13,930 nucleotides of DNA, from assembly GCA_902588515.1 (NCBI GenBank), contig CACIPP010000007.1, positions 1 through 13,930 on the forward strand, written 5' to 3'. Position 1 is the stretch's first letter, and the number at the start of each line of letters is the position of its first letter. The notes under the pieces are model-generated. The model did not search any database and was not told where the DNA came from. It saw only the letters and a list, made by a program, of their open reading frames with translations. This DNA comes from GCA-002704185 sp902588515 (GTDB lineage: Bacteria; Pseudomonadota; Alphaproteobacteria; Pelagibacterales; Pelagibacteraceae). Below, in pieces: positions 1 to 6,184 of the stretch. The position numbers were made by a program, and so were the translations under genes.

Positions 1-812
1 TTCCGTGTCCAAATGGAAAAATTAATGCTGGCGTTTTGTATGCTGCAAAAAAATGTAAAATTAAATCTATATTTAGAGTTGGTGGAGCGCAGGCTGTTGC
101 AGCGTTAGCATATGGAACGGAAAGTTTACCTCGTGTAGATAAAATTGTAGGACCAGGAAATATATATGTAGCTACAGCAAAAAAAGAACTTTTTGGTTCA
201 GTTGGAATTGATATGGTTGCGGGACCATCGGAAATCACAGTAATAGCAGATAATAGTTGCAATCCTGAATGGACAGCAATTGATCTTCTATCACAAGCTG
301 AGCACGATGTTTTGTCACAAAGTATTTTAATTACAAAAGATAAAAATTTTGGACGAAAAGTCAAAAGCAAAGTCAATTTACTTTTGAAAAGTTTACCAAG
401 AAATAAAATTGCATCAAAAAGTATCAAAAATTACGGAGCTATAATTGTTGTGAGGAATAATAAAGAGATTATAGATATTGTAGACCGTATTGCTCCAGAG
501 CATTTAGAGATCAAAGTAAATAATCCCGAGGCCATTGAAAAAAGAATTTCAAACGCAGGTTCTGTATTTTTAGGAAAATATAGCCCGGAGGCTATCGGTG
601 ATTATATTGCTGGACCTAATCACGTACTTCCAACATCGGGATCAGCAAGATTTTCATCGGGCTTATCTGTAGCAGATTTTTATAAAAAGACTTCTGTAAT
701 TAAGTGCAGCAAATCAGGTATTGAAAAGATTGGCCAATTAGCTATAAACCTTGCTGAGTATGAAGGACTACATGCACACGCATTATCAGTTCGAAAAAGA
801 TTAGGAGATTAA
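1..812 (+). CDS. hisD: Histidinol dehydrogenase, 5' end cut off by the window
   Basis: HisD catalyses the last two steps of histidine synthesis, the NAD-dependent four-electron oxidation of L-histidinol to L-histidine, as a zinc-dependent cytosolic dimer. The reading frame is open from base 3 and ends with TAA at 810-812, giving about 269 C-terminal codons of a protein usually near 430 residues. Family blocks seen in order are VGGAQAVAALAYGTE, KIVGPGNIYVATAKK and GIDMVAGPSEI. The expected functional residues are all present: zinc-ligand-type Gln (294-296) and His (303-305) in SQAEHD, the catalytic Glu-His pair in APEHLE (498-503), the zinc Asp in GDYIAGPNH (600-602) and the C-terminal His of the LHAHALSV block (777-779). 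It overlaps infA by one base (TAATG). A TTG at 36 opens a shorter frame, but strong homology upstream of it shows the gene simply enters from outside the window. Confidence 0.97.
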   Translation, partial: PCPNGKINAGVLYAAKKCKIKSIFRVGGAQAVAALAYGTESLPRVDKIVGPGNIYVATAKKELFGSVGIDMVAGPSEITVIADNSCNPEWTAIDLLSQAEHDVLSQSILITKDKNFGRKVKSKVNLLLKSLPRNKIASKSIKNYGAIIVVRNNKEIIDIVDRIAPEHLEIKVNNPEAIEKRISNAGSVFLGKYSPEAIGDYIAGPNHVLPTSGSARFSSGLSVADFYKKTSVIKCSKSGIEKIGQLAINLAEYEGLHAHALSVRKRLGD

Positions 813-1030
813 TGCCAAAGGAAGAAATGTTAGAATTTAAAGGTAAAGTAACTGAACTTTTACCTAACGCAACATTCCGTGTAAAATTAGAAAACGATCA
901 TGAAATTTTGGCTCACACATCTGGAAAACTTAGAAAAAATCGCATACGTGTTTTAGCAGGAGACATGGTCATGGTTGAAGTAACGCCTTATGATTTAACT
1001 AAAGGCAGGATTACTTTTAGATTAAAATAA
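812..1030 (+). CDS. infA: Translation initiation factor IF-1
   Basis: IF-1 is a small single-OB-fold protein that binds the 30S A site and works with IF-2 and IF-3 in start-codon selection. The 72-residue product has the full family length, with the typical MPKEEMLEFKGKVTELLPNA start, the FRVKLENDHEILAHTSGKLRKNRIRVLAGD core and the C-terminal YDLTKGRITFR strand. The ATG at 812 shares its A with the hisD stop TAA, and AGGAG at 803-807 inside hisD serves as ribosome binding site, so translation is probably coupled. The hisD-infA neighbourhood is familiar in alphaproteobacteria, where one or two small genes often lie between them; here those are absent. Confidence 0.97.
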   Translation: MPKEEMLEFKGKVTELLPNATFRVKLENDHEILAHTSGKLRKNRIRVLAGDMVMVEVTPYDLTKGRITFRLK

Positions 1031-1072
1031 TCAAAGAATTTCAATTGATTATTTTTTCATTTTATGAAAAAA
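1024..1072 (+). terminator. Weak AT-rich terminator-like region after infA
   Basis: Two overlapping inverted repeats are visible. AAAATAATCAA (1024-1034) pairs with TTGATTATTTT (1045-1055) around a 10-base loop and runs into more T residues. TTTTTTCAT (1052-1060) also pairs perfectly with ATGAAAAAA (1064-1072) around a TTT loop. Both stems have few GC pairs and the first overlaps the infA stop codon. A weak terminator or 3'-end stabilising structure is plausible; readthrough into tRNA-Phe cannot be excluded. Confidence 0.4.
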
Positions 1073-1082
1073 AGCTTCATCT

Positions 1083-1158
1083 GGTCATGTAGCTCAGTTG
1101 GTAGAGCAGAGCCCTGAAAAGGCTTGTGTCGCTGGTTCAATTCCAGCCATGACCACCA
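1083..1158 (+). tRNA. tRNA-Phe (anticodon GAA)
   Basis: A complete 76-base cloverleaf with encoded CCA. The acceptor stem is GGTCATG (1083-1089) with CATGACC (1148-1154), discriminator A1155 and CCA at 1156-1158. The D stem is GCTC/GAGC, with GG of the D loop at 1100-1101. The anticodon stem is 1109-1113 with 1121-1125, including one G-U pair. The loop CTGAAAA places GAA at 1116-1118, which reads Phe codons. The T arm is GCTGG-TTCAATT-CCAGC. It lies between infA and the His-rich spacer; no clear promoter of its own was identified. Confidence 0.97.
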
Positions 1159-1204
1159 CTTAATTGACTTGCAAAAATAAAATAAATAAGTACATAGTAA
1201 TCAA

Positions 1205-1267
1205 ATGAAAAAAATAGTTTTTAAACATTCTCACCATTTAATGCATGCTAAGCACATGCTTGGCTAA
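1205..1267 (+). CDS. Candidate histidine-rich leader peptide (20 codons), hypothetical
   Basis: An ATG-to-TAA frame encodes MKKIVFKHSHHLMHAKHMLG, with five His among 20 residues (codons at 1226, 1232, 1235, 1244 and 1253). It sits upstream of tRNA-His, hisS, hisZ and hisG. The position, size and FKHSHH stretch resemble the enterobacterial his operon leader peptide, whose His run makes ribosomes stall when charged tRNA-His is scarce. The frame lies almost wholly within an inverted repeat (1212-1220 with 1266-1274). Against it: no convincing Shine-Dalgarno precedes the ATG, no GC-rich hairpin with a T tract follows, and a possible promoter at 1277-1304 could start the tRNA-His transcript downstream. 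A TTGACT at 1164-1169 could be a -35 for a transcript including it, but no good -10 follows. It is a suggestive frame, not a demonstrated gene. Confidence 0.35.
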   Translation: MKKIVFKHSHHLMHAKHMLG

Positions 1268-1274
1268 ACTATTT
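1212..1274 (+). repeat. Inverted repeat with inner hairpin spanning the His-rich frame
   Basis: AAATAGTTT (1212-1220) is the exact reverse complement of AAACTATTT (1266-1274), a 9-bp stem closing a 45-base interior. Inside, GCATG (1243-1247) pairs with CATGC (1255-1259) around a 7-base loop, and AAGC/GCTT at 1250-1261 offers a competing small hairpin. The inner hairpin overlaps the last His codons of the mini-ORF, so a ribosome stalled on those codons would cover it. The structure could also be a weak 3' end for tRNA-Phe, since T-rich sequence follows. Confidence 0.5.
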
Positions 1275-1276
1275 AT

Positions 1277-1304
1277 TTAACTAAAATTAAAATAATTATA
1301 TAAC
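1277..1304 (+). promoter_or_regulatory. Possible sigma-70-type promoter for tRNA-His-hisS
   Basis: TTAACT (1277-1282) matches four of six -35 consensus bases and TATAAC (1299-1304) five of six -10 bases, with a 16-base spacer. Transcription would start around 1310-1312, a few bases before the tRNA-His 5' end at 1315. In DNA this AT-rich such matches arise by chance, so confidence is limited. If real, it would make tRNA-His and the his cluster independent of the upstream mini-ORF. Confidence 0.35.
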
Positions 1305-1314
1305 AGAAGGATAT

Positions 1315-1391
1315 GCAGCCGTAGCTCAGTTGGTTAGAGCGCTAGTTTGTGGAACTAGATGTCGGTGGTTCGAATCCACCCGGCTGTACCA
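1315..1391 (+). tRNA. tRNA-His (anticodon GTG), alphaproteobacterial type without G-1
   Basis: A complete 77-base cloverleaf with encoded CCA. The acceptor stem is GCAGCCG (1315-1321) with CGGCTGT (1381-1387), closing in a G1-U72 wobble; discriminator A73 is 1388 and CCA is 1389-1391. The D arm carries an extra U20a (1335). The anticodon stem is CTAGT/ACTAG and the loop TTGTGGA puts GTG at 1349-1351. The T arm is GGTGG-TTCGAAT-CCACC. The base before G1 is T, so the normal encoded G-1 opposite C73 is absent. Known biology: a Caulobacter-type tRNA-His lacks G-1 and is recognised through the anticodon, A73 and U72; all of these, plus U20a, are seen here. Its 3' end is 5 bases before the hisS start codon, so both are probably one transcript. 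Confidence 0.97.
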
Positions 1392-1396
1392 AAATA

Positions 1397-2818
1397 ATGA
1401 AAAAAAAGATTTCAAGACCCCCGGTAGAATTGCCAGCTGGTTTTGTAGATAGAAAAGAAAAAGACTTAGTCATTAGAGATTTTCTCATTAAGCAAATACG
1501 TGAGACAATGACAAAATATGGTTTTGAGTATCTTGAGACACCGAGCTTTGAGTACTCTGAATCATTGGGAAAATTTTTACCGGATAAGGATCGTCCTTCA
1601 GAGGGAGTATTCTCATTTGAAGATGGTAAGAATTGGCTATCATTAAGGTATGATCTCACAGCTCCATTAGCGCGCTATTCTGCGAAAAACTTTGAAGAAA
1701 TACCAAAGCCATTCAAGAGGTATCAAATCGGAACAGTATGGCGAAATGAAAAACCGGGTCCAGGACGCTTTAGAGAGTTTTTACAATTTGATGCCGATTT
1801 TATCGGAACTAACAATTTATTAGCTGACTCTGAATTATGTGTTTTAGCGTCTGAAATATTAAACAAATGTGGATTAGAAAAAGAAGATTATAAAATAAAA
1901 ATATCAAATAGAAAATTATCTATTGGCTTGCTAAACTTTCTGAAAATAAATCGAGATGAGCAAAAATCTACAACATTAAGAGCCATCGATAAGCTTGATC
2001 GAGTAGGGATGAATGGTGTTAAATTACTTCTAGGTAAAGGAAGAAAAGATAAGTCAGGTGATTTTACAAAAGGCGCGTTATTGAATGAAAAACAAATAAG
2101 TAAAATTATAGATTTCTTAAGAATTAAAAATTTGGAAGAATTAAATAATTTTGAATGTGACGACAAAGATTTTCAATCTGGATTAAATGAGCTTAAAGAA
2201 GTGATTGAAAATTTTAAATTAATGAATTTTAAAAATTTTAAATTTGATGCAACTGTTGTTAGAGGTCTTGAATATTACACAGGAATAATTTTTGAAGTTC
2301 TTTTAACTTTCAAAGTAAAAAACGAAAAAAAAGAAACTGTAGAATTTGGTGCAGTCGGGGGAGGAGGAAGATATGATAACCTTGTAAAAAGATTTAAAAA
2401 CCAGGAATGCCCCGCAACTGGTATTTCTTTTGGATTAGATAGACTACTTTACGCTTTAAGGCAAAAAAATATTTTCAATTTTAAACAAAAAAAACCTGTA
2501 TTAATTTTAGTCTTAGATAAAAAATATAATGATTATTATTTCAAAGTTTTAAATGATCTTAGAAGAAATAGTATAAATTCTGAAATTTACTCTGGCTCTT
2601 CAAATTTTAAATCTCAAATGAAATATGCTGATAAAAAAGGTTGTAGATTTGTCATAATTTGTGGAGAGGATGAAATTAAGAGTAACAAAATCACAATAAA
2701 AGACTTGGACATAGGAAGAAATTTGTCTGAAAAAACATCCTCACGTGAAGAATGGAAAGAAAATAAAAATCAGAAAACAATTGAGTTTTCTGAATTAATT
2801 AATTTTTTTAGGAATTAA
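1397..2818 (+). CDS. hisS: Histidyl-tRNA synthetase, divergent alphaproteobacterial type
   Basis: This class II synthetase charges tRNA-His with histidine. From the ATG at 1397 it has 473 residues. Class II motif 2 lies at about 107-137 (RYQIGTVWRNEKPGPGRFRE, then Gln130 and Asp134 where the usual enzyme has Gln and Glu). The histidine-binding block VVRGLEYYTG is at 287-296, GGGGRYDNL at 321-329 and motif 3 TGISFGLDRL at 341-350. The remainder, from about 370, is the anticodon-binding domain. An in-frame GTG at 1349 would give 16 more residues but is the tRNA-His anticodon, so it is rejected. No Shine-Dalgarno is available: only AAATA separates the tRNA CCA from ATG, so the processed message would be nearly leaderless. 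The motif-2 loop differs from the common R-H-E-R form, fitting recognition of a tRNA without G-1 (inference). The hisZ start follows the stop by one base. Confidence 0.96.
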   Translation: MKKKISRPPVELPAGFVDRKEKDLVIRDFLIKQIRETMTKYGFEYLETPSFEYSESLGKFLPDKDRPSEGVFSFEDGKNWLSLRYDLTAPLARYSAKNFEEIPKPFKRYQIGTVWRNEKPGPGRFREFLQFDADFIGTNNLLADSELCVLASEILNKCGLEKEDYKIKISNRKLSIGLLNFLKINRDEQKSTTLRAIDKLDRVGMNGVKLLLGKGRKDKSGDFTKGALLNEKQISKIIDFLRIKNLEELNNFECDDKDFQSGLNELKEVIENFKLMNFKNFKFDATVVRGLEYYTGIIFEVLLTFKVKNEKKETVEFGAVGGGGRYDNLVKRFKNQECPATGISFGLDRLLYALRQKNIFNFKQKKPVLILVLDKKYNDYYFKVLNDLRRNSINSEIYSGSSNFKSQMKYADKKGCRFVIICGEDEIKSNKITIKDLDIGRNLSEKTSSREEWKENKNQKTIEFSELINFFRN

Positions 2819-2819
2819 C

Positions 2820-3890
2820 ATGTTAAATCCAATAGATAAAAAGCGTAAAATTGAAGATATTTCTAAATTTTTTTTAAAGTATTTTAAGCGTGAAGGTTTT
2901 GAGTTTGTTGATTTAGATCTAATAATCGATACGGATTTGCTTACTAAAAGATCAGGGGAGGAATTTAAGAAAAGTACAATTACTTACAAAGATCTCTCTG
3001 GAAAAGAGATTAGTCTAAGACCAGATCTAACAATCTCTACTGCAATAAAATATATTCAAGATAAAAACACCAAAACTAAAAAATACTCTTATTTCGGATC
3101 AGCCTTTAAATTATCATTAAATGGCAAGCTCAAAGTTTTTAATCAAATTGGTTGCGAGTTAATTAACTCCAAACAAGGACAAGAAGACAAAGTGATCCAA
3201 ACATTCTTAAAATCATTAAAAAAATATAAAAAGAAAAAGGTTTACCTCGGCGACATCGGAATTTACAACAGTTTAATAGATAGTTTAGATTTACCTGAAA
3301 GATGGAAACTCAGACTAAAACGACACTACCCTCGAACACCTTACTTTAATGAATTAATTAAAAGATTAGAAACTAATTACGACTTGGATCAAAAAAAAAT
3401 TGACTATGATTATAATAGGCTTGAAGAACTGAAAAAAATCAACGGAAACAAAGTAATTGCTGGGAGAAAAATACAAGAGATAATCTCTAGATTTGAAAAA
3501 AAGAAACAAGATCCACGTGATAATTTTATAGGAGCAAAAAGTGCAAAAATTATAAAGGATTTTTTAAAAATTAAAGTTCCTGCGTATCAGACGGAAAAAA
3601 AATTAATAAATTTCTTTACAAAACATTATCTAAAGACCAAATTATTAATTAAAGCACTAAAAAAAATTAAAAAATTAAATAGTAAAATAAGTAAACAATA
3701 TAATTGTTTTTATCAATCTAATTTAGGAAGAGAAATTCAATACTATACAGGTATAGTTTTTTCTATTGAATTAAATAATAAAGAAATTTCTAAAGGTGGT
3801 GAATACAACAATTTAATGAAAACACTAGGATACAAAAAACAAATAAATGCATTTGGAGGTGCAATCGATTTAAACCAATTATTAAATTAG
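2820..3890 (+). CDS. hisZ: ATP phosphoribosyltransferase regulatory subunit
   Basis: HisZ is a catalytically dead relative of HisRS that combines with short-form HisG to make active, histidine-inhibited ATP phosphoribosyltransferase, the first step of histidine synthesis. The 356-residue product keeps the HisRS core outline but has lost catalytic positions: SLRPDLT (65-71) is retained, motif 2 reads GSAFKL (93-98) with Lys where HisRS has the ATP-binding Arg, GGRYD has become GGEYNNL (326-332), and motif 3 is degraded to GGAIDLNQLL at the extreme C-terminus. REIQYYTGIVF (304-314) still matches the histidine-binding block. There is no anticodon-binding domain. It starts one base after hisS stops, with AGGA about 7 bases upstream, and ends two bases before hisG. 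Confirmed by context: the next gene is the short HisG that needs such a partner. Confidence 0.93.
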   Translation: MLNPIDKKRKIEDISKFFLKYFKREGFEFVDLDLIIDTDLLTKRSGEEFKKSTITYKDLSGKEISLRPDLTISTAIKYIQDKNTKTKKYSYFGSAFKLSLNGKLKVFNQIGCELINSKQGQEDKVIQTFLKSLKKYKKKKVYLGDIGIYNSLIDSLDLPERWKLRLKRHYPRTPYFNELIKRLETNYDLDQKKIDYDYNRLEELKKINGNKVIAGRKIQEIISRFEKKKQDPRDNFIGAKSAKIIKDFLKIKVPAYQTEKKLINFFTKHYLKTKLLIKALKKIKKLNSKISKQYNCFYQSNLGREIQYYTGIVFSIELNNKEISKGGEYNNLMKTLGYKKQINAFGGAIDLNQLLN

Positions 3891-3892
3891 TT

Positions 3893-4555
3893 ATGAAAAA
3901 AATTAAATTAGGTTTACCAAGTAAAGGCAGACTAAAAGATAAAAGTATCGAATTTTTTTTGGAAAATGGATTTGAAATAATGGATCCAAATTCTAGAAAT
4001 TATTTTTTTAAATTTAAGAATAATGCAATCATAGAAGGTATTTATTTGCATGCCCGTGAAATAATCGAGAGATTAAATGATGGTACTATTGATATGGGTA
4101 TTTCCGGTTTGGATTTGTTAAATGAGAATTCTGATGATTACAAAAAAAGAATCAGTCTTAATAAAAAACTCGATTTTGGTTTTGCAACATTAGTTGTAGC
4201 TGTTCCAAATGATTGGCTTGATGTACAAAATATGGCAGATTTAGAGGAGATAAGTTTTGAATTTAGAGAGAAAAATAATAGAAGATTAAGGGTTGCAACA
4301 AAATATCCAAACTTAACCGAAAAATTTTTTCTATCTAGAGGAGTTTCAGAGTATCAACTCGTTTCTAGTTTGGGAGCCACAGAATCATATCCATTTACAG
4401 GCTCCTCGGAATTAATTACAGACATAACTTCAAGTGGAACAACATTAAGAGAAAATAACTTAAGGGTTATCTCTGACGGACAAATATTGGAAAGTTCTGC
4501 GTGTTTGTTTACAACTAATAAGATTAAAAATATAAATTTAAAAGATTTAAAATGA
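3893..4555 (+). CDS. hisG: ATP phosphoribosyltransferase catalytic subunit, short form
   Basis: HisG condenses ATP with PRPP to give phosphoribosyl-ATP, the committed step of histidine synthesis. At 220 residues it is the short form, lacking the C-terminal ACT-like regulatory domain of the long form, which fits the HisZ gene directly upstream. Visible blocks are LGLPSKGRL (6-14), DMGISGLDLL (67-76), LRVATKYPNL (132-141) and the PRPP-binding loop region ELITDITSSGTTL (173-185). The ATG at 3893 is two bases past the hisZ stop and lacks a good Shine-Dalgarno, so translation is probably coupled. Its TGA overlaps the next ATG (ATGA, 4552-4555). Histidine feedback would act through the HisGZ complex (family knowledge). 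Confidence 0.95.
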   Translation: MKKIKLGLPSKGRLKDKSIEFFLENGFEIMDPNSRNYFFKFKNNAIIEGIYLHAREIIERLNDGTIDMGISGLDLLNENSDDYKKRISLNKKLDFGFATLVVAVPNDWLDVQNMADLEEISFEFREKNNRRLRVATKYPNLTEKFFLSRGVSEYQLVSSLGATESYPFTGSSELITDITSSGTTLRENNLRVISDGQILESSACLFTTNKIKNINLKDLK

Positions 4556-5295
4556 AAATAATTGACGAAATTTTTGACGATATTAGCTTTAAGATTGGAC
4601 CAGAAAAAAATATTAGAAAAGAGTATTTATATCGTATTATTAAAAGATTTTATAAACTAGCTGGATTAGAAAAAAATTTTATCTTTAAGAATCTTATAAT
4701 ACCGAATGACAAATTAGATCACAAATTAAAGAATGCTTTATTAAATATTAAGGCAATGGCTTCATACGCCAATGGTTATATAATTAATAGAATATGTAAA
4801 AATTTAAAAGATGATCAAATTTATGTAAACATAGGAGTTTGGAAAGGCTTTTCTTTAATAGCCGGGATGGTTAACACTAATTGTCATGTAGATGGTATAG
4901 ATAATTTTTCTGAGTTTAAAGAAACTAATCCCAAGGAGGAATTTTTAACAAATTTTAATAAGTATAAAAATACCTCCAAACATAAATTTTACGAGATGGA
5001 TTATAAAATTTACCTTAAGGAATTTGAAAGTAGAAAGATACCTATAAATTTTTATTTCTATGACGGTGCGCATTATTATAAAGATCAACTCGAGAATTTA
5101 GAGATTGCGCATAACTTTTTTTCAAAAGATACAATCATTTTAATCGATGATTTTAATGGTGAACAAGTAGAGCAAGCGACCATGGATTTTATTTCAAAAT
5201 ATCCAAATCAATTTAAGATATTAAAACAAAATAAAACAAAAAATTTAAATCACCCATCCTTTTGGAATGGCAATATGATTTTCCAAAAAGTCTAA
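4552..5295 (+). CDS. Class I SAM-dependent methyltransferase-like protein
   Basis: The 247-residue product looks like a stand-alone Rossmann-fold methyltransferase of the Methyltransf_24-like kind; the substrate is unknown. A helical N-terminal part (1-85) precedes motif I YVNIGVWKGFSLIAG (91-105), where Asn replaces the more usual acidic residue. The acidic residue after strand 2 is Asp117 in DGIDNF. YFYDGAHYYKDQLENLE (168-184) and IILIDDFNG (195-203) match the D-G-x-H and DD blocks typical of these enzymes. No signal peptide or membrane segment is seen. It overlaps hisG by four bases (ATGA), so it is co-transcribed and probably translationally coupled, yet no histidine-pathway step needs a methyltransferase. 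It is probably accessory cargo at the end of the operon. The terminator at 5313-5338 follows. Confidence 0.8.
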   Translation: MKIIDEIFDDISFKIGPEKNIRKEYLYRIIKRFYKLAGLEKNFIFKNLIIPNDKLDHKLKNALLNIKAMASYANGYIINRICKNLKDDQIYVNIGVWKGFSLIAGMVNTNCHVDGIDNFSEFKETNPKEEFLTNFNKYKNTSKHKFYEMDYKIYLKEFESRKIPINFYFYDGAHYYKDQLENLEIAHNFFSKDTIILIDDFNGEQVEQATMDFISKYPNQFKILKQNKTKNLNHPSFWNGNMIFQKV

Positions 5296-5312
5296 TTTGC
5301 AATTGTTGTAAA

Positions 5313-5338
5313 AAAAACCCCGACTTTGCGGGGTTTTT
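5313..5338 (+). terminator. Intrinsic terminator of the his cluster
   Basis: A perfect stem CCCCG (5318-5322) with CGGGG (5329-5333) around loop ACTTTG, extended by A-T pairs (5313-5317 with 5334-5338), runs into a T tract. It begins 18 bases after the methyltransferase stop. The A tract on the other side could give some activity on the minus strand, although no minus-strand gene is seen nearby. Confidence 0.9.
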
Positions 5339-5375
5339 ATCGAATAAGTATTGTTTTATCTAACATATCCGAAAA

Positions 5376-5421
5376 TCCTTCATCACTCTTCATCACTATA
5401 TAAAGCAATTACAAAGCAATT
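5376..5421 (+). repeat. Short direct repeats upstream of the orphan gene
   Basis: Two adjacent units, TCCTTCATCAC (5376-5386) and TCTTCATCAC (5387-5396), are followed by TATATAAAG (5397-5405), a possible -10 region, and then by two copies of AAAGCAATT (5402-5410 and 5413-5421) with 11-base spacing. Spacing of 10-11 bases is about one helical turn, so these may be protein-binding sites. The TTCATCAC units reappear downstream of the gene at 6129-6162. Confidence 0.6.
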
Positions 5422-5461
5422 CAAAAGATGATTTGATCGAGGAGTAGGGGTAAGATTGGAT

Positions 5462-6115
5462 ATGAAAAAAGAATTCAGAAAAGCAAAATTTGGAGAATAC
5501 AGCAAAGGAAACTATGAATTTATAATTGATTGTGGAGATTTGTATTTAAGAGATAATGTGTCTTTTGAAGATGATCTTAAATATTGTAAATCAATAATTG
5601 AACTTCAAAACCCAACCAAGATCAAAAGTATTAAGGTATTGATTAATTATACTATCCCATTTGAAGAAGACATTAATCTCTTAAAAGAGAAAAAAATAAA
5701 TCATTATGATAATAAAAAAGATAATAATTTTTCTGTACTATTACTTGAGTTCAATCAAAAAGAAAAAGAATTAAAACTGTGTGAGGAAATCTGGTTTGGT
5801 TATGAGGAATTTAATAAAAAAATTATCTTTGAGATAGAAAATTTAAAATCAATATATTTTTTTGGTAGAAATTTCACAGATCAAAACGGCAATACTCCAT
5901 TTGATATTGAAGATGATGAGTATATAAGAAACACTCTTAATAACGTTAATTGGGAGGACTCAACTTTCTTAACTCCCTCTGAAGATAAAGATGATCTTAA
6001 ACAATTAAAACTCTTAAAGGAAATGGTTGGAGAAAATGTTCAAATAAAATTTGAGGGTTTGGATGACAAATGTAATGAATTAGTTATTAAAGAGGGAATT
6101 GGACAAAACTCTTAA
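5462..6115 (+). CDS. Unrecognised acidic protein (orphan)
   Basis: I do not recognise this family. From the ATG at 5462 the product has 217 residues, rich in Lys, Glu, Asp and Asn, with no signal peptide and no membrane segment, so a soluble cytoplasmic protein is likely. The N-terminal half (about 1-110) has alternating hydrophobic stretches such as YEFIIDCGDLYL and FSVLLLEFN, suggesting beta strands. The C-terminal third is strongly acidic (DIEDDEYI, SEDKDDLKQLKLL) and partly helical. AGGAG (5440-5444) and GGGG (5447-5450) lie upstream; the first also suits an in-frame TTG at 5456, adding two residues, so the start is uncertain. It stands alone between two terminators, flanked by TTCATCAC-type repeats, and looks like an inserted or lineage-specific gene. 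Codon use is AT-rich like its neighbours, giving no clear sign of recent foreign origin. Confidence 0.65.
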   Translation: MKKEFRKAKFGEYSKGNYEFIIDCGDLYLRDNVSFEDDLKYCKSIIELQNPTKIKSIKVLINYTIPFEEDINLLKEKKINHYDNKKDNNFSVLLLEFNQKEKELKLCEEIWFGYEEFNKKIIFEIENLKSIYFFGRNFTDQNGNTPFDIEDDEYIRNTLNNVNWEDSTFLTPSEDKDDLKQLKLLKEMVGENVQIKFEGLDDKCNELVIKEGIGQNS

Positions 6116-6128
6116 AAATATTTTTTTA

Positions 6129-6162
6129 TCCTTCATCATTCCTTCATCACTCCTTCATCACT
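6129..6162 (+). repeat. Three tandem 11-bp repeats downstream of the orphan gene
   Basis: TCCTTCATCAT (6129-6139), TCCTTCATCAC (6140-6150) and TCCTTCATCAC (6151-6161) form a tandem array followed by T. The same unit occurs upstream at 5376-5396, so the array flanks the orphan gene on both sides in the same orientation. The array ends about 23 bases before the groEL terminator. Confidence 0.75.
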
Positions 6163-6184
6163 AATGATTTTTGTATAGATAAAA

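Noticed and set aside
1262..1300. Classical attenuator terminator after the His-rich frame
   Set aside because: No GC-rich stem followed by a T run is present before tRNA-His; only AT-rich sequence and the right arm of a 9-bp repeat are seen.
1349..1396. Upstream in-frame GTG start for hisS giving 489 residues
   Set aside because: The GTG is the anticodon of tRNA-His, and the extra residues are just the translated 3' half of the tRNA.
5376..6162. CRISPR array or transposon ends
   Set aside because: Units are only 10-11 bp and adjacent without spacers, all directly oriented, with no terminal inverted repeats and no transposase or cas gene in the window.
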